Assembly (NCBI RefSeq): GCF_002104995.1
Contig: NW_024468264.1
Location: forward strand, 248,001-312,000
DNA: 64,000 nucleotides
From: Linderina pennispora
Lineage: Eukaryota > Kickxellomycota > Kickxellomycetes > Kickxellales > Kickxellaceae
Reading direction: 5' to 3'
The stretch's first letter is position 1. Each line of letters starts with the position of its first letter. Below the pieces are notes generated by a model that was not told the origin of the DNA, made no database searches, and was given only the letters and a program-made list of their open reading frames with translations. Both the position numbers and the translations under genes were made by a program. Below, in pieces: positions 1 through 8,408 of this stretch.

Positions 1-27
1 ATAGACACTGAATTCCTCGCTCTGTAG

Positions 28-421
28 GCATGCGGCGGAGAAGATCTCGCAGTCGAACCTGCTCTCATTCGTCTACATCCTAGCCAGCTTCTTTGTCGAC
101 CCTTCTCTGCTGCAGCTCGGCCGCGGGATGACCCATCTGCTGACTGTCCTGCCCAACAGCCGCGCCTGCGAGCGCGAGGCTGACTACCTGGGGCTTTTGT
201 TCATGGCCCAGGCGTGCTATGACCCGAGAGCCGCGGTCGGGCTGTGGCAGCGCATGCAGATGGCAGAGCAGGGCTCGCCGCCGCAGTTCCTCAACACGCA
301 TCCGGCGACAGGCGACAGGATCGAGAAGATCACCGAGTGGCTGCCGCAGGCAGAGCTGAAGCGCGAGGCCAGCTGCCCTGCGGACATGGCAAGCTCGTTC
401 TTCGGCCAGTTCCGGCACTGA
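28..421 (+). CDS. OMA1: OMA1-like M48 metalloprotease, 3' part (partial)
   Basis: C-terminal part of an M48-family zinc metalloprotease of the mitochondrial inner membrane, the OMA1 type that cleaves stressed or unassembled membrane proteins. The reading frame holds the family pattern SRxxExEADxxGLxxMAxACYDPRAAVxLWxRM, in which the Glu of EREAD is the third zinc ligand, then LNTHPATxDRIEKI and a WLPQA tail. The frame opens after a TGTAG acceptor at 23-27, so position 28 is probably the start of the last exon. It begins with a HAAEKIS segment that in OMA1 follows the HEXXH helix. The HEXXH motif and everything upstream lie outside the window. Stop TGA is at 419-421. The gene converges on the mucin-like gene at 550. 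Confidence 0.8.
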
Positions 422-549
422 GTGAATGGTGGAGAACAAACACAGACATCGTTTATTTTTAGAGCGCAATTTGGGATGGAAGAAATAACGAGCATGAACA
501 CGAGGTTATGAGAGTCGGGAGATACATGTGAATTGGTGGCCGGGTACAC

Positions 550-1626
550 TCAGCGGCGGCCGTAGTCTCTGTACCGGTCCTCGGCATGGCCGTACTCCCT
601 GTACGGTGCATCGTCCTGCGCGTAATCCTGGTAGTGCTGCTGCCCGCCGTGTGACGGAGCGTACGCTTGGTACGGCTGCTCATTGCTGGGCGCGGCATAT
701 GCCTCGTACGGCTGCTCGCTACTGGTTGGGGAATAGGCCTGGTACGGCTGCTGGTGCTCACCGCCGGGCGTGCCATACTCCTTGCTGTATCCGTGCAGTT
801 GGTCATGGTATGGCGGTGGAGTCAAGAACGGATCCGAGCTCTGGTTCACCGGCTGCGAAAAGATATCGTCGACGCCGTATTTGCTGCTGACCGCCCGTCT
901 GCGCATGAAGTAAAACACGATAGCACACACCAGCAGTCCACCGGCCGTCACACACGGCGCAGCAATAACCGTCGTCAGGTTGGTCGATGCACCGACGTCG
1001 GCCTTCTCACCGTTGGCCTGGTCGATGGTCGGGAAGTCCCGCAACATTGTGGTAGTAAGCCCGGGCCGCGTAATCGTCACAACCACCACATTCGGCATTG
1101 CTGTGGTTGGCGTTTGCGAAGTTGAGCGAGTGGATGCCAGCGTTGACTCGTTGGCTTCTGTCTTAGACTCTCGGTGTATATTGCTGGTTTGAGTCGTCGT
1201 AACGAAACTGGTAACTATCTCGTCACCATCGTCGTCTGTGTTGGTGTCAGTATCAGCGTCAGTTCCAGTGCCAGTGCCAGTGCCAGTGTCTTTGTCTGTT
1301 GTTGGCGTCGACTGTGTTGTTGGCGTCGACCGTGTCGTTCGTGTTGGTGTTGGTGTCGATGTGAGAGTTGGTTCTTCTGTGGGCTCCGTGGTCGGGGTGG
1401 GTTTGGTGGTTGGGGTGGTCGGCGTTGGAGTCTTGTCGCTGCCTCCGCCTATAAGATCGCTGGCACGGCTGCCGATGCTGTCCAGGGCGTTCTGCCGCGG
1501 AGCCAGCACGACCTTGTCGTCGATGTCTGCTCTGATTTGTACTGGGGCTACACCGCCCACACCGCTAGCGGATGCGGCGAGCATAGTGGTGGATGCCAGC
1601 ACCCAGCACAGCGTGTGGAACTTCAT
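550..1626 (-). CDS. Mucin-like single-pass membrane protein, possible cell-wall sensor
   Basis: Predicted 358-residue type I membrane protein. It has a signal peptide (about residues 1-20), then a Thr/Pro/Ser-rich ectodomain (about 65-200) with many PTTxPT and TGTGTDxD runs likely to be O-mannosylated. One hydrophobic segment (about 222-242, TVIAAPCVTAGGLLV...) is followed by a basic RRR stop-transfer. The cytoplasmic tail carries degenerate repeats of QPYQAYAPS type and other YxxY motifs to the C terminus. This layout is like fungal wall sensors (Wsc/Mid2 class), but no WSC or cysteine-rich head is visible, so the sensor role is inference. The ATG at 1624-1626 is chosen because it opens the signal peptide. 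It is transcribed divergently from the sirtuin gene. Confidence 0.65.
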   Translation of the reverse strand: MKFHTLCWVLASTTMLAASASGVGGVAPVQIRADIDDKVVLAPRQNALDSIGSRASDLIGGGSDKTPTPTTPTTKPTPTTEPTEEPTLTSTPTPTRTTRSTPTTQSTPTTDKDTGTGTGTGTDADTDTNTDDDGDEIVTSFVTTTQTSNIHRESKTEANESTLASTRSTSQTPTTAMPNVVVVTITRPGLTTTMLRDFPTIDQANGEKADVGASTNLTTVIAAPCVTAGGLLVCAIVFYFMRRRAVSSKYGVDDIFSQPVNQSSDPFLTPPPYHDQLHGYSKEYGTPGGEHQQPYQAYSPTSSEQPYEAYAAPSNEQPYQAYAPSHGGQQHYQDYAQDDAPYREYGHAEDRYRDYGRR

Positions 1627-2229
1627 TATTTACGAAATGGAGGAAAGTGGAGATAGAAAGGAGTAAGAGTCTTGCCAGTGCCCTTCCAAAACGGAATAAA
1701 TACAGCAAGACTTGTGCCAAGTGATGAAAATGGACTGGTAGCTGCGTGAACAGCTATAAATAAGGGGGAAATGGTGTGGCAGAAGGTTAAAGGAACAATA
1801 AGCTAGTGAAGGAGAAAAAGAACGGAGAACCCCTTGCTGGGGCGTGGCTGGCTTTGGCTGGGCACTTTTGTAGCCTACCACATAGCTGTTTCCCGCCAGT
1901 GATACCACTCCCTCGCTTGCCAGGAAGAATGAGAATGGGTGATTTTCAGCTGCTTGGTTGGCGTCGCATAGTGACTTTTTTTGGCTCAGCGGTTCGTGGT
2001 CTGTCCACTGTGAGGCCGGTGCTGCGGTGATCTCGTGATTGGCTTTCAGGAGAACACAAAATTATTGGGGAGTGGGGCGCGTGCTGAGTGGGTCTGACCA
2101 GCAGCGTCGATATCGACTTCTTTTTCCCCTCGCCTTTGCTCGTCAAGTGCGCTTACATTCCCACACCCCCTCTTGTCGGCTCAACCTTGCTCACACTTGT
2201 CTCTCCCTCTTGGTCATTCAGTACTTTCA
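1627..2229. promoter_or_regulatory. Divergent promoter region, mucin-like gene / sirtuin
   Basis: 603 bp between two divergent start codons, with no credible coding frame. A TATAAATA string lies near 1752, about 125 bp upstream of the minus-strand ATG. A pyrimidine-rich stretch (about 2110-2210) precedes the sirtuin start, as is common for fungal transcription start regions. Confidence 0.4.
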
Positions 2230-3690
2230 ATGAAGCACATTCGGCTCAATGACCTCAGCAGTAGCAGCGAAACAAAGGAGAATTTGGAGAGCGTGCAGCG
2301 CGCAGTGCTGAACAGCCAGCGCTGCATTGTAATAACAGGCGCGGGCATTTCAGTATCGTCGGGAATCCCCGACTTTCGTTCGCCCGACGGGCTATTCCAG
2401 CAGCTGAAGCAGCGGTATCCGCAGAGCGTAGCTAGCGGACGCGACCTGTTTGATGCGACGCTGTTCAACGACCGCGACATGGTCGGGCTGTTTTACAATT
2501 TCATGGGCGAATTGCGCGACTTGGTGAGCCAGGCGAGCTGCACGCCAACGCACAAATTCATCAAGCGGCTGGATGAGCAAGGGAAATTGCTGCGCTGCTA
2601 CACGCAGAATATCGACTCGCTGGAGAAGCGGATTGGGCTGGAGACGGCGTTCCAAAAGCCAGTGGAAAATGCAGAGAGCGGTGCCACGCAGGCAGTGAAG
2701 CAGGAGAATGAGGATGCGAGCGGCGAGTCGTCAGAGGAGTCGAAGGAGGCATTGGATGCGAAGCGCGCGCTGCAGCGAGCGAATTCGGCGCGGCGGCGGC
2801 AGGTGCTGGACAAGACATTCACAAAGGCAGTACAGCTGCACGGCGATTTGGAGAACGTCGTCTGCACGATCTGCTTCACTAAATACCCGTTTACAGAGCA
2901 GCTAGCAGAGGAATTCCGGGAAGGAGCACCGCCGCCGTGTCCGCACTGTAAGGAAATCGAGACATTGCGTGACTTGGTCGGTAAGCGCTCGATAGCAGCA
3001 GGCGTACTCAGACCTGACATTGTTCTGTACAATGAGTGCCACCCGCAAGGAGACGTTATCGGCGCACTGAGTGAGTTTGACTTGCGGCGGCGCCCCGACC
3101 TGTTGATTGTGATTGGCACGTCGCTGAAGATCCCCGGGGTCAAACGCATGGTCAAGGAGATGTCGAGGTGCGTGCAGTCGTGCACCATGAGGGCGAAGCG
3201 GGCGGGCGCGGGCAAGGCCATCTTCATCAACCGCGATGACCCTCCCAAGGGCTGGGACAGTGTATTTGACTTCTTCATTGCTGGCGACTCCGACGACGCT
3301 GTGAGCCACCTGCCGCTGACGCAGGAGGGTGCAGAAGAGGACCGTTCGGTGATGGCCATCAAGCAGAGAATGGCGATCGAAACCATCTGTGACCTGGGGG
3401 ATGGCAACGTGGCGGGAAAGCCGCTGGCTGAGGAATCCGAAGCTGACTCGACTGACGACTCTGATACACAGGTACCGGTAAGGCGGCCGCGGTCTCGCAA
3501 ACCCAAGGACACGGCGAGGACCCAGGCTGGTACCAAGCGTAGGGGCAGGAGCCAGCCTAGGGCCAAGAAGCTGACGACATCAATGGGTGTGGTCAAGGCC
3601 AAAAATACCTCTTCAGCTGGCAAGCGGAAGCCCAACATGCCAATGAAGCTGACACGGTCTGCCAGCGCTGCGGCTGTCTTTTCAACCTAA
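2230..3690 (+). CDS. HST4: Sirtuin, Hst3/Hst4-type NAD-dependent deacetylase
   Basis: Intact 486-residue Sir2-family protein. It shows the NAD-binding GAGIS (residue 37) followed by SGIPDFRS, the TQNID motif (about 125), the LHGD motif whose His (about 204) is the catalytic base, and a zinc ribbon with Cys at about 212/215 and 237/240. LRPDIVLYNE and a VIGTSLKIPG segment follow. The order GLFQQLK, SGRDLFDA and LLRCYTQNIDSLE matches the fungal Hst3/Hst4 group, which removes acetyl from histone H3 K56 after replication. A charged insert of about 50 residues sits between TQNID and LHGD. A basic Lys/Arg-rich tail (about 415-480) could be a nuclear localisation or DNA-binding segment. Start at 2230 (MKHIRL) is preferred over the upstream in-frame ATG at 2173, whose extension is not conserved-looking. 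Confidence 0.87.
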   Translation: MKHIRLNDLSSSSETKENLESVQRAVLNSQRCIVITGAGISVSSGIPDFRSPDGLFQQLKQRYPQSVASGRDLFDATLFNDRDMVGLFYNFMGELRDLVSQASCTPTHKFIKRLDEQGKLLRCYTQNIDSLEKRIGLETAFQKPVENAESGATQAVKQENEDASGESSEESKEALDAKRALQRANSARRRQVLDKTFTKAVQLHGDLENVVCTICFTKYPFTEQLAEEFREGAPPPCPHCKEIETLRDLVGKRSIAAGVLRPDIVLYNECHPQGDVIGALSEFDLRRRPDLLIVIGTSLKIPGVKRMVKEMSRCVQSCTMRAKRAGAGKAIFINRDDPPKGWDSVFDFFIAGDSDDAVSHLPLTQEGAEEDRSVMAIKQRMAIETICDLGDGNVAGKPLAEESEADSTDDSDTQVPVRRPRSRKPKDTARTQAGTKRRGRSQPRAKKLTTSMGVVKAKNTSSAGKRKPNMPMKLTRSASAAAVFST

Positions 3691-5307
3691 ATCCTATTTA
3701 ATCACGACTGTATAGTATTCTGACATGTACCTTATTAGCGCTACCAGCTACAGCGTGGGCAAGCTGCTTGTTTTGCCTGCGGTCTCGCTTGCCTTCCCAC
3801 ATAGCACACATACTAGTCAGCAGTGAGTTGATGCTCGTAGAACAGACTACCGACTTCACTATCGTCTGCAAGTACATCTTGAACGATAGATGAACAGCAG
3901 CAATTCCACTACAAGGTAGAGAGATATGTAGCCCTGGTGCTCATACACTGCGATACACTGCCCTGTACCACTGTGCATATGTGTAGCACTCCGCATAGCA
4001 TGTGTGGTTCGAGAATTGAAAAAGTAAATGCTTCTGGCAAGTAAAATACCGTAGAGTCATTCGTAGTAAAGAAGCGACAGCAAACCAGAATCATTTGCTT
4101 CGATGTACTACACATATACCATAGGTGCCACGATCAGATCTGCTGCCATGCAGACACATGGTACACGTGAGACCAGGTGAGACTCATATCCAGCCGCATA
4201 TAACTTTATACCAATAAGCCGCGAAACATGGAAACGAAGAAAAATGCACCGAGTGTATCCAAAAAGACAGCAATCCTGCCTATACTGCCAGCCGAGAAGC
4301 GATTGCCATTTTAGGTTTTGCTGCTGAGCGTCTGAGCCTGGTCGATCCATGTATGTCAATCAATCAATATTGCACGATATATTCCTGGCCTGGCATATGC
4401 TGGTTAGTTGCATAAACAATGTGGCGGGTGAGGATATGCCGCCTGCAGTACACCTTGCTCAAAACTAGACAGACAACGTAGACCCTAGTACTCGAAGCAA
4501 CCGTCTTTTATGTTTGAGAGAACACGCCTATTTCCTTAATTCCCCTCGTTGATCGTAGCACTGTTGATATCAATCAACCCCGCTTGTGTACAATAAATTT
4601 AGCTACCCCGCAAAAACGCACTATACCTCACGGTCAGAGAAGCGGACCAATGTGTAAAAGGTGCCTGGTCTTAACGCATGAGTTCGACAAGGGTACCGGT
4701 GCCTCCTGGTGTATTTTCCGAGCGAGAAAAGCTCAACATAGGACATTCGTACATTATTTGCGGTAGTTGACCAGCACCGTCAACCCCATGCGTCACTGAC
4801 TTTACCCTAGATTTTACATTTAGCCCTACGCATTTCTTCAGATGCAGAATGGAGAAACAATGTATTGAACGCTTTTGTTACTGAGGTATGTAATTGCACG
4901 AATAGTCGAGGGTAGATGGGAGGATAACAGCGATGAATCTCATTTTCGAGAGACACGGCGCGACCCCTGAGCCAGACTGCTCCTCAGAAAAAGAAAAGAG
5001 GGACCACCGCTGTCTCAGGTCCCGGCACATGACCTGCATCAACTTCGTTTTTGGCAAAAAAAAAAGGCTGCAACGCTTAACGGAAGAAAGCATGCATGTA
5101 CCATGGCCCAAACATAGGTATGGTTATTACGGAGCTGCAATGAGGCTTATTTTCAGGCGTTCTAACCATGTCATATTTTTTGCAAGACTGAGCTGCTGTG
5201 ACCGAAGTATCTGGCACTGTCGAGTATAAATTTGTACGGCCGGCCTGGTCAGCGCGACTTGAGCCTTTTTCTCTCAACATTTCCCACTTTCGTAGTCAAA
5301 TATCATC
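3691..5307. other. Gene-poor intergenic region
   Basis: About 1.6 kb of AT-richer sequence. All frames are short and show no family resemblance. No tRNA cloverleaf or repeat family was recognised. A run of ten A lies near 5057. The last 100 bp hold a TATA box for the next gene. Confidence 0.5.
5225..5231 (+). promoter_or_regulatory. Probable TATA box of the TQT-repeat orphan gene
   Basis: TATAAAT lies 77 bp upstream of the ATG at 5308, followed by a pyrimidine-rich leader (CTTTTTCTCTC) and an AT-rich stretch directly before the start codon. Confidence 0.45.
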
Positions 5308-6879
5308 ATGAACCTATTTTATTTCTCTGCTCTATTCCTGCTTTTTATGCACGTTTGTAGGGCAGCGTGGCTCTGGGACATCGGGGAGTCCCTGCGAGCC
5401 CCTCGCGCCGGCCTTGCTCGCATTAGTGGGTGCGTGAGACTCCCAGCTGTCCAGGCCACAGGGGTATCCCTTGCTGCGTACAGCTTGTACACGGCATATA
5501 TCAAGACCAACTCCAAGACAACCTCCCTCGTTATTCACTACCCCAGGTCTCTGCTCGGCAGCCCAAACTTTCGGCCAGGTGCCAAAGCGACAGCCCGGGT
5601 GTACCGGTGCAGGACCAGTTCTGTTGGTGGCATCAGGCACAGGACGTGCCGCAGCCTGAAGACGCCGCGCCTGGCTCTGGTCCCAGCCCACATGGGCTCG
5701 GGAACAGACCTCAGCACGTTCGTCCGCTGGAAGCCCAATCCTGCTATACTAAAAATGGAGGACTCTTTCTTTGCTATTGATGAGTACCGCGGAAACATCA
5801 CTAGACCGACCCTGACACTAGCAGTCATAGATGCTGAGCACCAAGCACGAGTCAAGGTCACTGCCGCCTATCTCACCGAGTTATTTTCAAGGCACCAGGC
5901 TGCAGTCAAGGTCACCGCCGTTCATCTCGCTGGGCTGTTCGCACTTATCTACCTCCTTCTGTTGATCTCATGGGTTTGGTTTGTTGGCCAAGCAATGGCG
6001 TGCAACCCGGTGGAATTCGTTGAGGTCGCAGTGCAGACTCAGATGGAGACCACCGAGGTCAGCTGCCAGGCTTTGGCAGAGACCACTGGGATTGGCAGCC
6101 AAGCTTCGACAGTGACCATCGAAACCGCCACGCAGACTCAGATGGTTGGAACTGAGGCCTCAACGCAGACCGTGGTGGTTTGCCCTGAGACAGTTGAGGT
6201 TGGCACCCAGACCGACGAACTCAGCCTTGGCGGCGATGACGGGGGCAATAGCAACGGTTGTAGTGATAGCAGTGATATCGTCAATGATGGCAGTGGAAGC
6301 GACTCAGAGGAATCGGTTGTCTTCATCCCTCCTGCCCACTGGGACGAAATCCCTGGCACAGATGATCTTTCTGGCCACCCGCAGCCGAGCACCAGCGGCA
6401 GCAACAGCAGCAAGACCAGCAACGGTCGCCGCCGCCGTGGATGTCGAGGTGGACGTAGACGTGGACGAGGCAGCAGCACCAGCAGCAGCACCATCACTTG
6501 TGGTACCAGCAACAGCAGTGCCTTTACTTTCAGAAGCAGCCCTTTCACTTTCAGCACCAGCGCCTTTACTGGCAGCGGCAGTAGCAGCGCCCTCACTGGC
6601 AGCAGCAACAGCAGTGCTATCCCTACCACAACTAGCAGCAGTGACACCATGGTCGAGAACAGCAGCAACGATAACAGCAGCAATGACAACAACAGCAATG
6701 ACAACAATTGCCGCCCCCGCCGCCGCCGCTGCCGCCGTGGGACACGTGCCGGGCGCGGACGCCGTACGCTCTATCCGGATAATCCTGGACATGTGCGGCC
6801 GGGAAGCAGCCCTGGCCGCGGAAAGCACTTCCGGCCAAATGCTGCGCCAGACACTGACTGGCGCAGCAGCCACAAGTAA
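5308..6879 (+). CDS. Orphan membrane protein with TQT array and Ser/Asn/Arg-rich tail
   Basis: Uninterrupted 523-residue frame; family not recognised. It starts with a hydrophobic signal-like segment (residues 3-19). A second strongly hydrophobic span (about 208-230, HLAGLFALIYLLLLISWVW) follows an internal tandem duplication of a VKVTAxxLxxLF unit. After the membrane segment come repeated motifs VQTQM (about 242), TQTQM (275), STQTV (286) and GTQTDE (299-304). An acidic/Ser stretch follows, then two Arg-rich blocks (RRRRGCRGGRRRGRG and RPRRRRCRRG types) separated by a Ser/Thr/Asn low-complexity region of AGC/AAC microsatellite origin. The TQT motifs resemble dynein light chain LC8 docking sites; that is inference. 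It could be a recently arisen gene. A TATA box lies 77 bp upstream. Confidence 0.55.
   Translation: MNLFYFSALFLLFMHVCRAAWLWDIGESLRAPRAGLARISGCVRLPAVQATGVSLAAYSLYTAYIKTNSKTTSLVIHYPRSLLGSPNFRPGAKATARVYRCRTSSVGGIRHRTCRSLKTPRLALVPAHMGSGTDLSTFVRWKPNPAILKMEDSFFAIDEYRGNITRPTLTLAVIDAEHQARVKVTAAYLTELFSRHQAAVKVTAVHLAGLFALIYLLLLISWVWFVGQAMACNPVEFVEVAVQTQMETTEVSCQALAETTGIGSQASTVTIETATQTQMVGTEASTQTVVVCPETVEVGTQTDELSLGGDDGGNSNGCSDSSDIVNDGSGSDSEESVVFIPPAHWDEIPGTDDLSGHPQPSTSGSNSSKTSNGRRRRGCRGGRRRGRGSSTSSSTITCGTSNSSAFTFRSSPFTFSTSAFTGSGSSSALTGSSNSSAIPTTTSSSDTMVENSSNDNSSNDNNSNDNNCRPRRRRCRRGTRAGRGRRTLYPDNPGHVRPGSSPGRGKHFRPNAAPDTDWRSSHK
5844..5945 (+). repeat. Imperfect tandem duplication of about 50 bp inside the orphan gene
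   Basis: Two units share AGTCAAGGTCAC followed by similar codons, encoding ARVKVTAAYLTELF and AAVKVTAVHLAGLF. The second copy runs into the membrane span. Confidence 0.6.
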
Positions 6880-6891
6880 TCCATTCTAGTT

Positions 6892-6929
6892 TTGTTTCTT
6901 GTTTTGTTTCTTGTTTTGTTTCTTGTTTA
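6892..6929 (+). repeat. Three tandem copies of a 12-bp TTTTGTTTCTTG unit
   Basis: The unit TTTTGTTTCTTG is repeated three times just after the orphan gene's stop codon. It is a T-rich 3' flank, perhaps part of the 3' UTR or terminator. Confidence 0.75.
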
Positions 6930-7584
6930 TATTCTGCCAATACCACATCTGAGATCTAGCAATGACATAAGCTGGTCAGACGGCAGCAGCGACTGCCTGC
7001 CCATGATGACACTACGGGCGATACTACAGCCCCTCAGGTTGGTGTCAGTGTGGGTGCACACATCGGGCTTTTGAGCAATCCCTCGACACAGGGCCATAAA
7101 ACCAAGCTATGAATATATTGATGGCCAAGTTTGGTGCTCACCGGAGGTGCTTGTCTTTTGCTGAAAAGTCACAAAGTATATCTTAATTTTTAACTACTTA
7201 AAAAGGTTCTAGCGGATGGTTGGACACTTTTTGGCCTATAAAATCTTATATATAGGTAAAGATAAAGATAAAGCTGTTTTAAACCTCAAAGTGAGTTTGG
7301 GTGACTTGCTTCGTAAACTCCTTTTCATCCTGTGCGGTATCTGACCTCATCGGTGAAACCAGGGCGACAAGCTGGTATTGTAGCGGTCACAGGTCTCCAC
7401 TAGATATCTCCATTGGTTCAGTGCAAGAGCTGCTCTCATTGTTAGTCAGCCTGATGCCAAGGATTTCGTCAACCGGAAGAACAAGTCAGAACTGTCGAGC
7501 GTAGATTCCTGTGATGTAATTAGATATCATATTTATGATTATCTATTACATAATGGCAATATCAGGCTACATGGTGTATGCGAA
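6930..7584. other. Intergenic region without recognised genes
   Basis: AT-rich stretch with only short frames. It may hold a decayed 5' part of the Fanzor-like relic that follows, since frames just upstream of 7585 read as low-quality coding sequence, but nothing can be assigned. Confidence 0.4.
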
Positions 7585-8360
7585 ATGAATCAGGTGGCGA
7601 CACACGTGGATACCGAGCTGATGACAGCATACAAGAACAACATTGTATTGCACTATGGCACTTGCCTACAGCAGATTCTGGCCAAATTGATTGATATTCA
7701 CAGCCGCAAAAACACACTGCACAGTACAATGGGCAATGTGTCCAAGGCTGAGTTCAATAGTGCTTGTCAAGTGTGTATCTATACGCCTGCACAGAAGCTC
7801 CGCCAGGCAGTTGCCTCTAGGCACCCTGATCTCAGTGTGCTCACCCCACCGATGCTTGCAATCTACAACAAGCTGGCACCAGTCCTTAATGCCTATGATG
7901 CCAAGTACAGATTCGCCAAAGACAGCCGATACTATGATGCCAAGGTAAATCCACTTCAGCATCTGCGTGCATATATTCGTCTATGCCAGCTTATCGAGAA
8001 TGAGCAGCTTGGCAAGTCTCCCCCCAATGCTTGCCTCTGCGGACATCATGGATCCCAGGCCATGTGCGTTTGGACAAGCAAATAATCAAGCAGGTGTTTA
8101 TTTCGAAAACACGCGAGCAGGTTACCAAGATCAACGCAGCAAAGAGGGCAGCAACAGAGGCAAGGAAAGCAGCAGAAAGGGGCGAAAAATTGGCCAAGAT
8201 GGGAGATATCCATGATCGCCATTACATCAACAACCATCCGACACGTTCAAATGACCGGTTTGCCGTGATGCTCTTATCGACGTGTCAACTCATGCTGACT
8301 AGCAGCCGAGCTTGCATCGCGAGCAGAGTATTTGTAGTATTACTTGAGCTAGGGGGATAA
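7585..8360 (+). pseudogene. Fanzor/TnpB-like protein, N-terminal fragment, frameshifted
   Basis: Frame 7585-8085 encodes 166 residues with NQVATHVDTELMTAYKNNI, YYDAKVNPLQHLRAYIRL and related segments. After a C6 run at about 8020-8025 the reading continues in another frame as QCLPLRTSWIPGHVRLDK until 8360. The order VxTHxDxE...YYDxKxNPLxHLRA...PLRTSxIP...D resembles the N-terminal half of long fungal proteins that carry, further on, a TnpB/Fanzor RuvC nuclease and zinc ribbon. I identify this from memory of the family pattern. The RuvC DPG motif and zinc ribbon are absent here, so the copy is truncated even if the C-run shift is a consensus error. No terminal repeats or target-site duplication were found. 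It is probably a dead mobile-element remnant. Confidence 0.5.
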
Positions 8361-8408
8361 ACTTTTACGCTGGAAACGAAATAGCCAAATAAGCAGATAA
8401 TCAAATGG

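Noticed and set aside
2598-3638. 346-codon minus-strand frame
   Set aside because: Antisense to the sirtuin; no family features.
6138-6873. Leu-rich and Ala-rich long frames overlapping the TQT orphan on both strands
   Set aside because: They arise from the AGC/AAC microsatellite read in other frames. The chosen frame has a TATA box, a signal-like start and a patterned repeat, although this choice is not certain.
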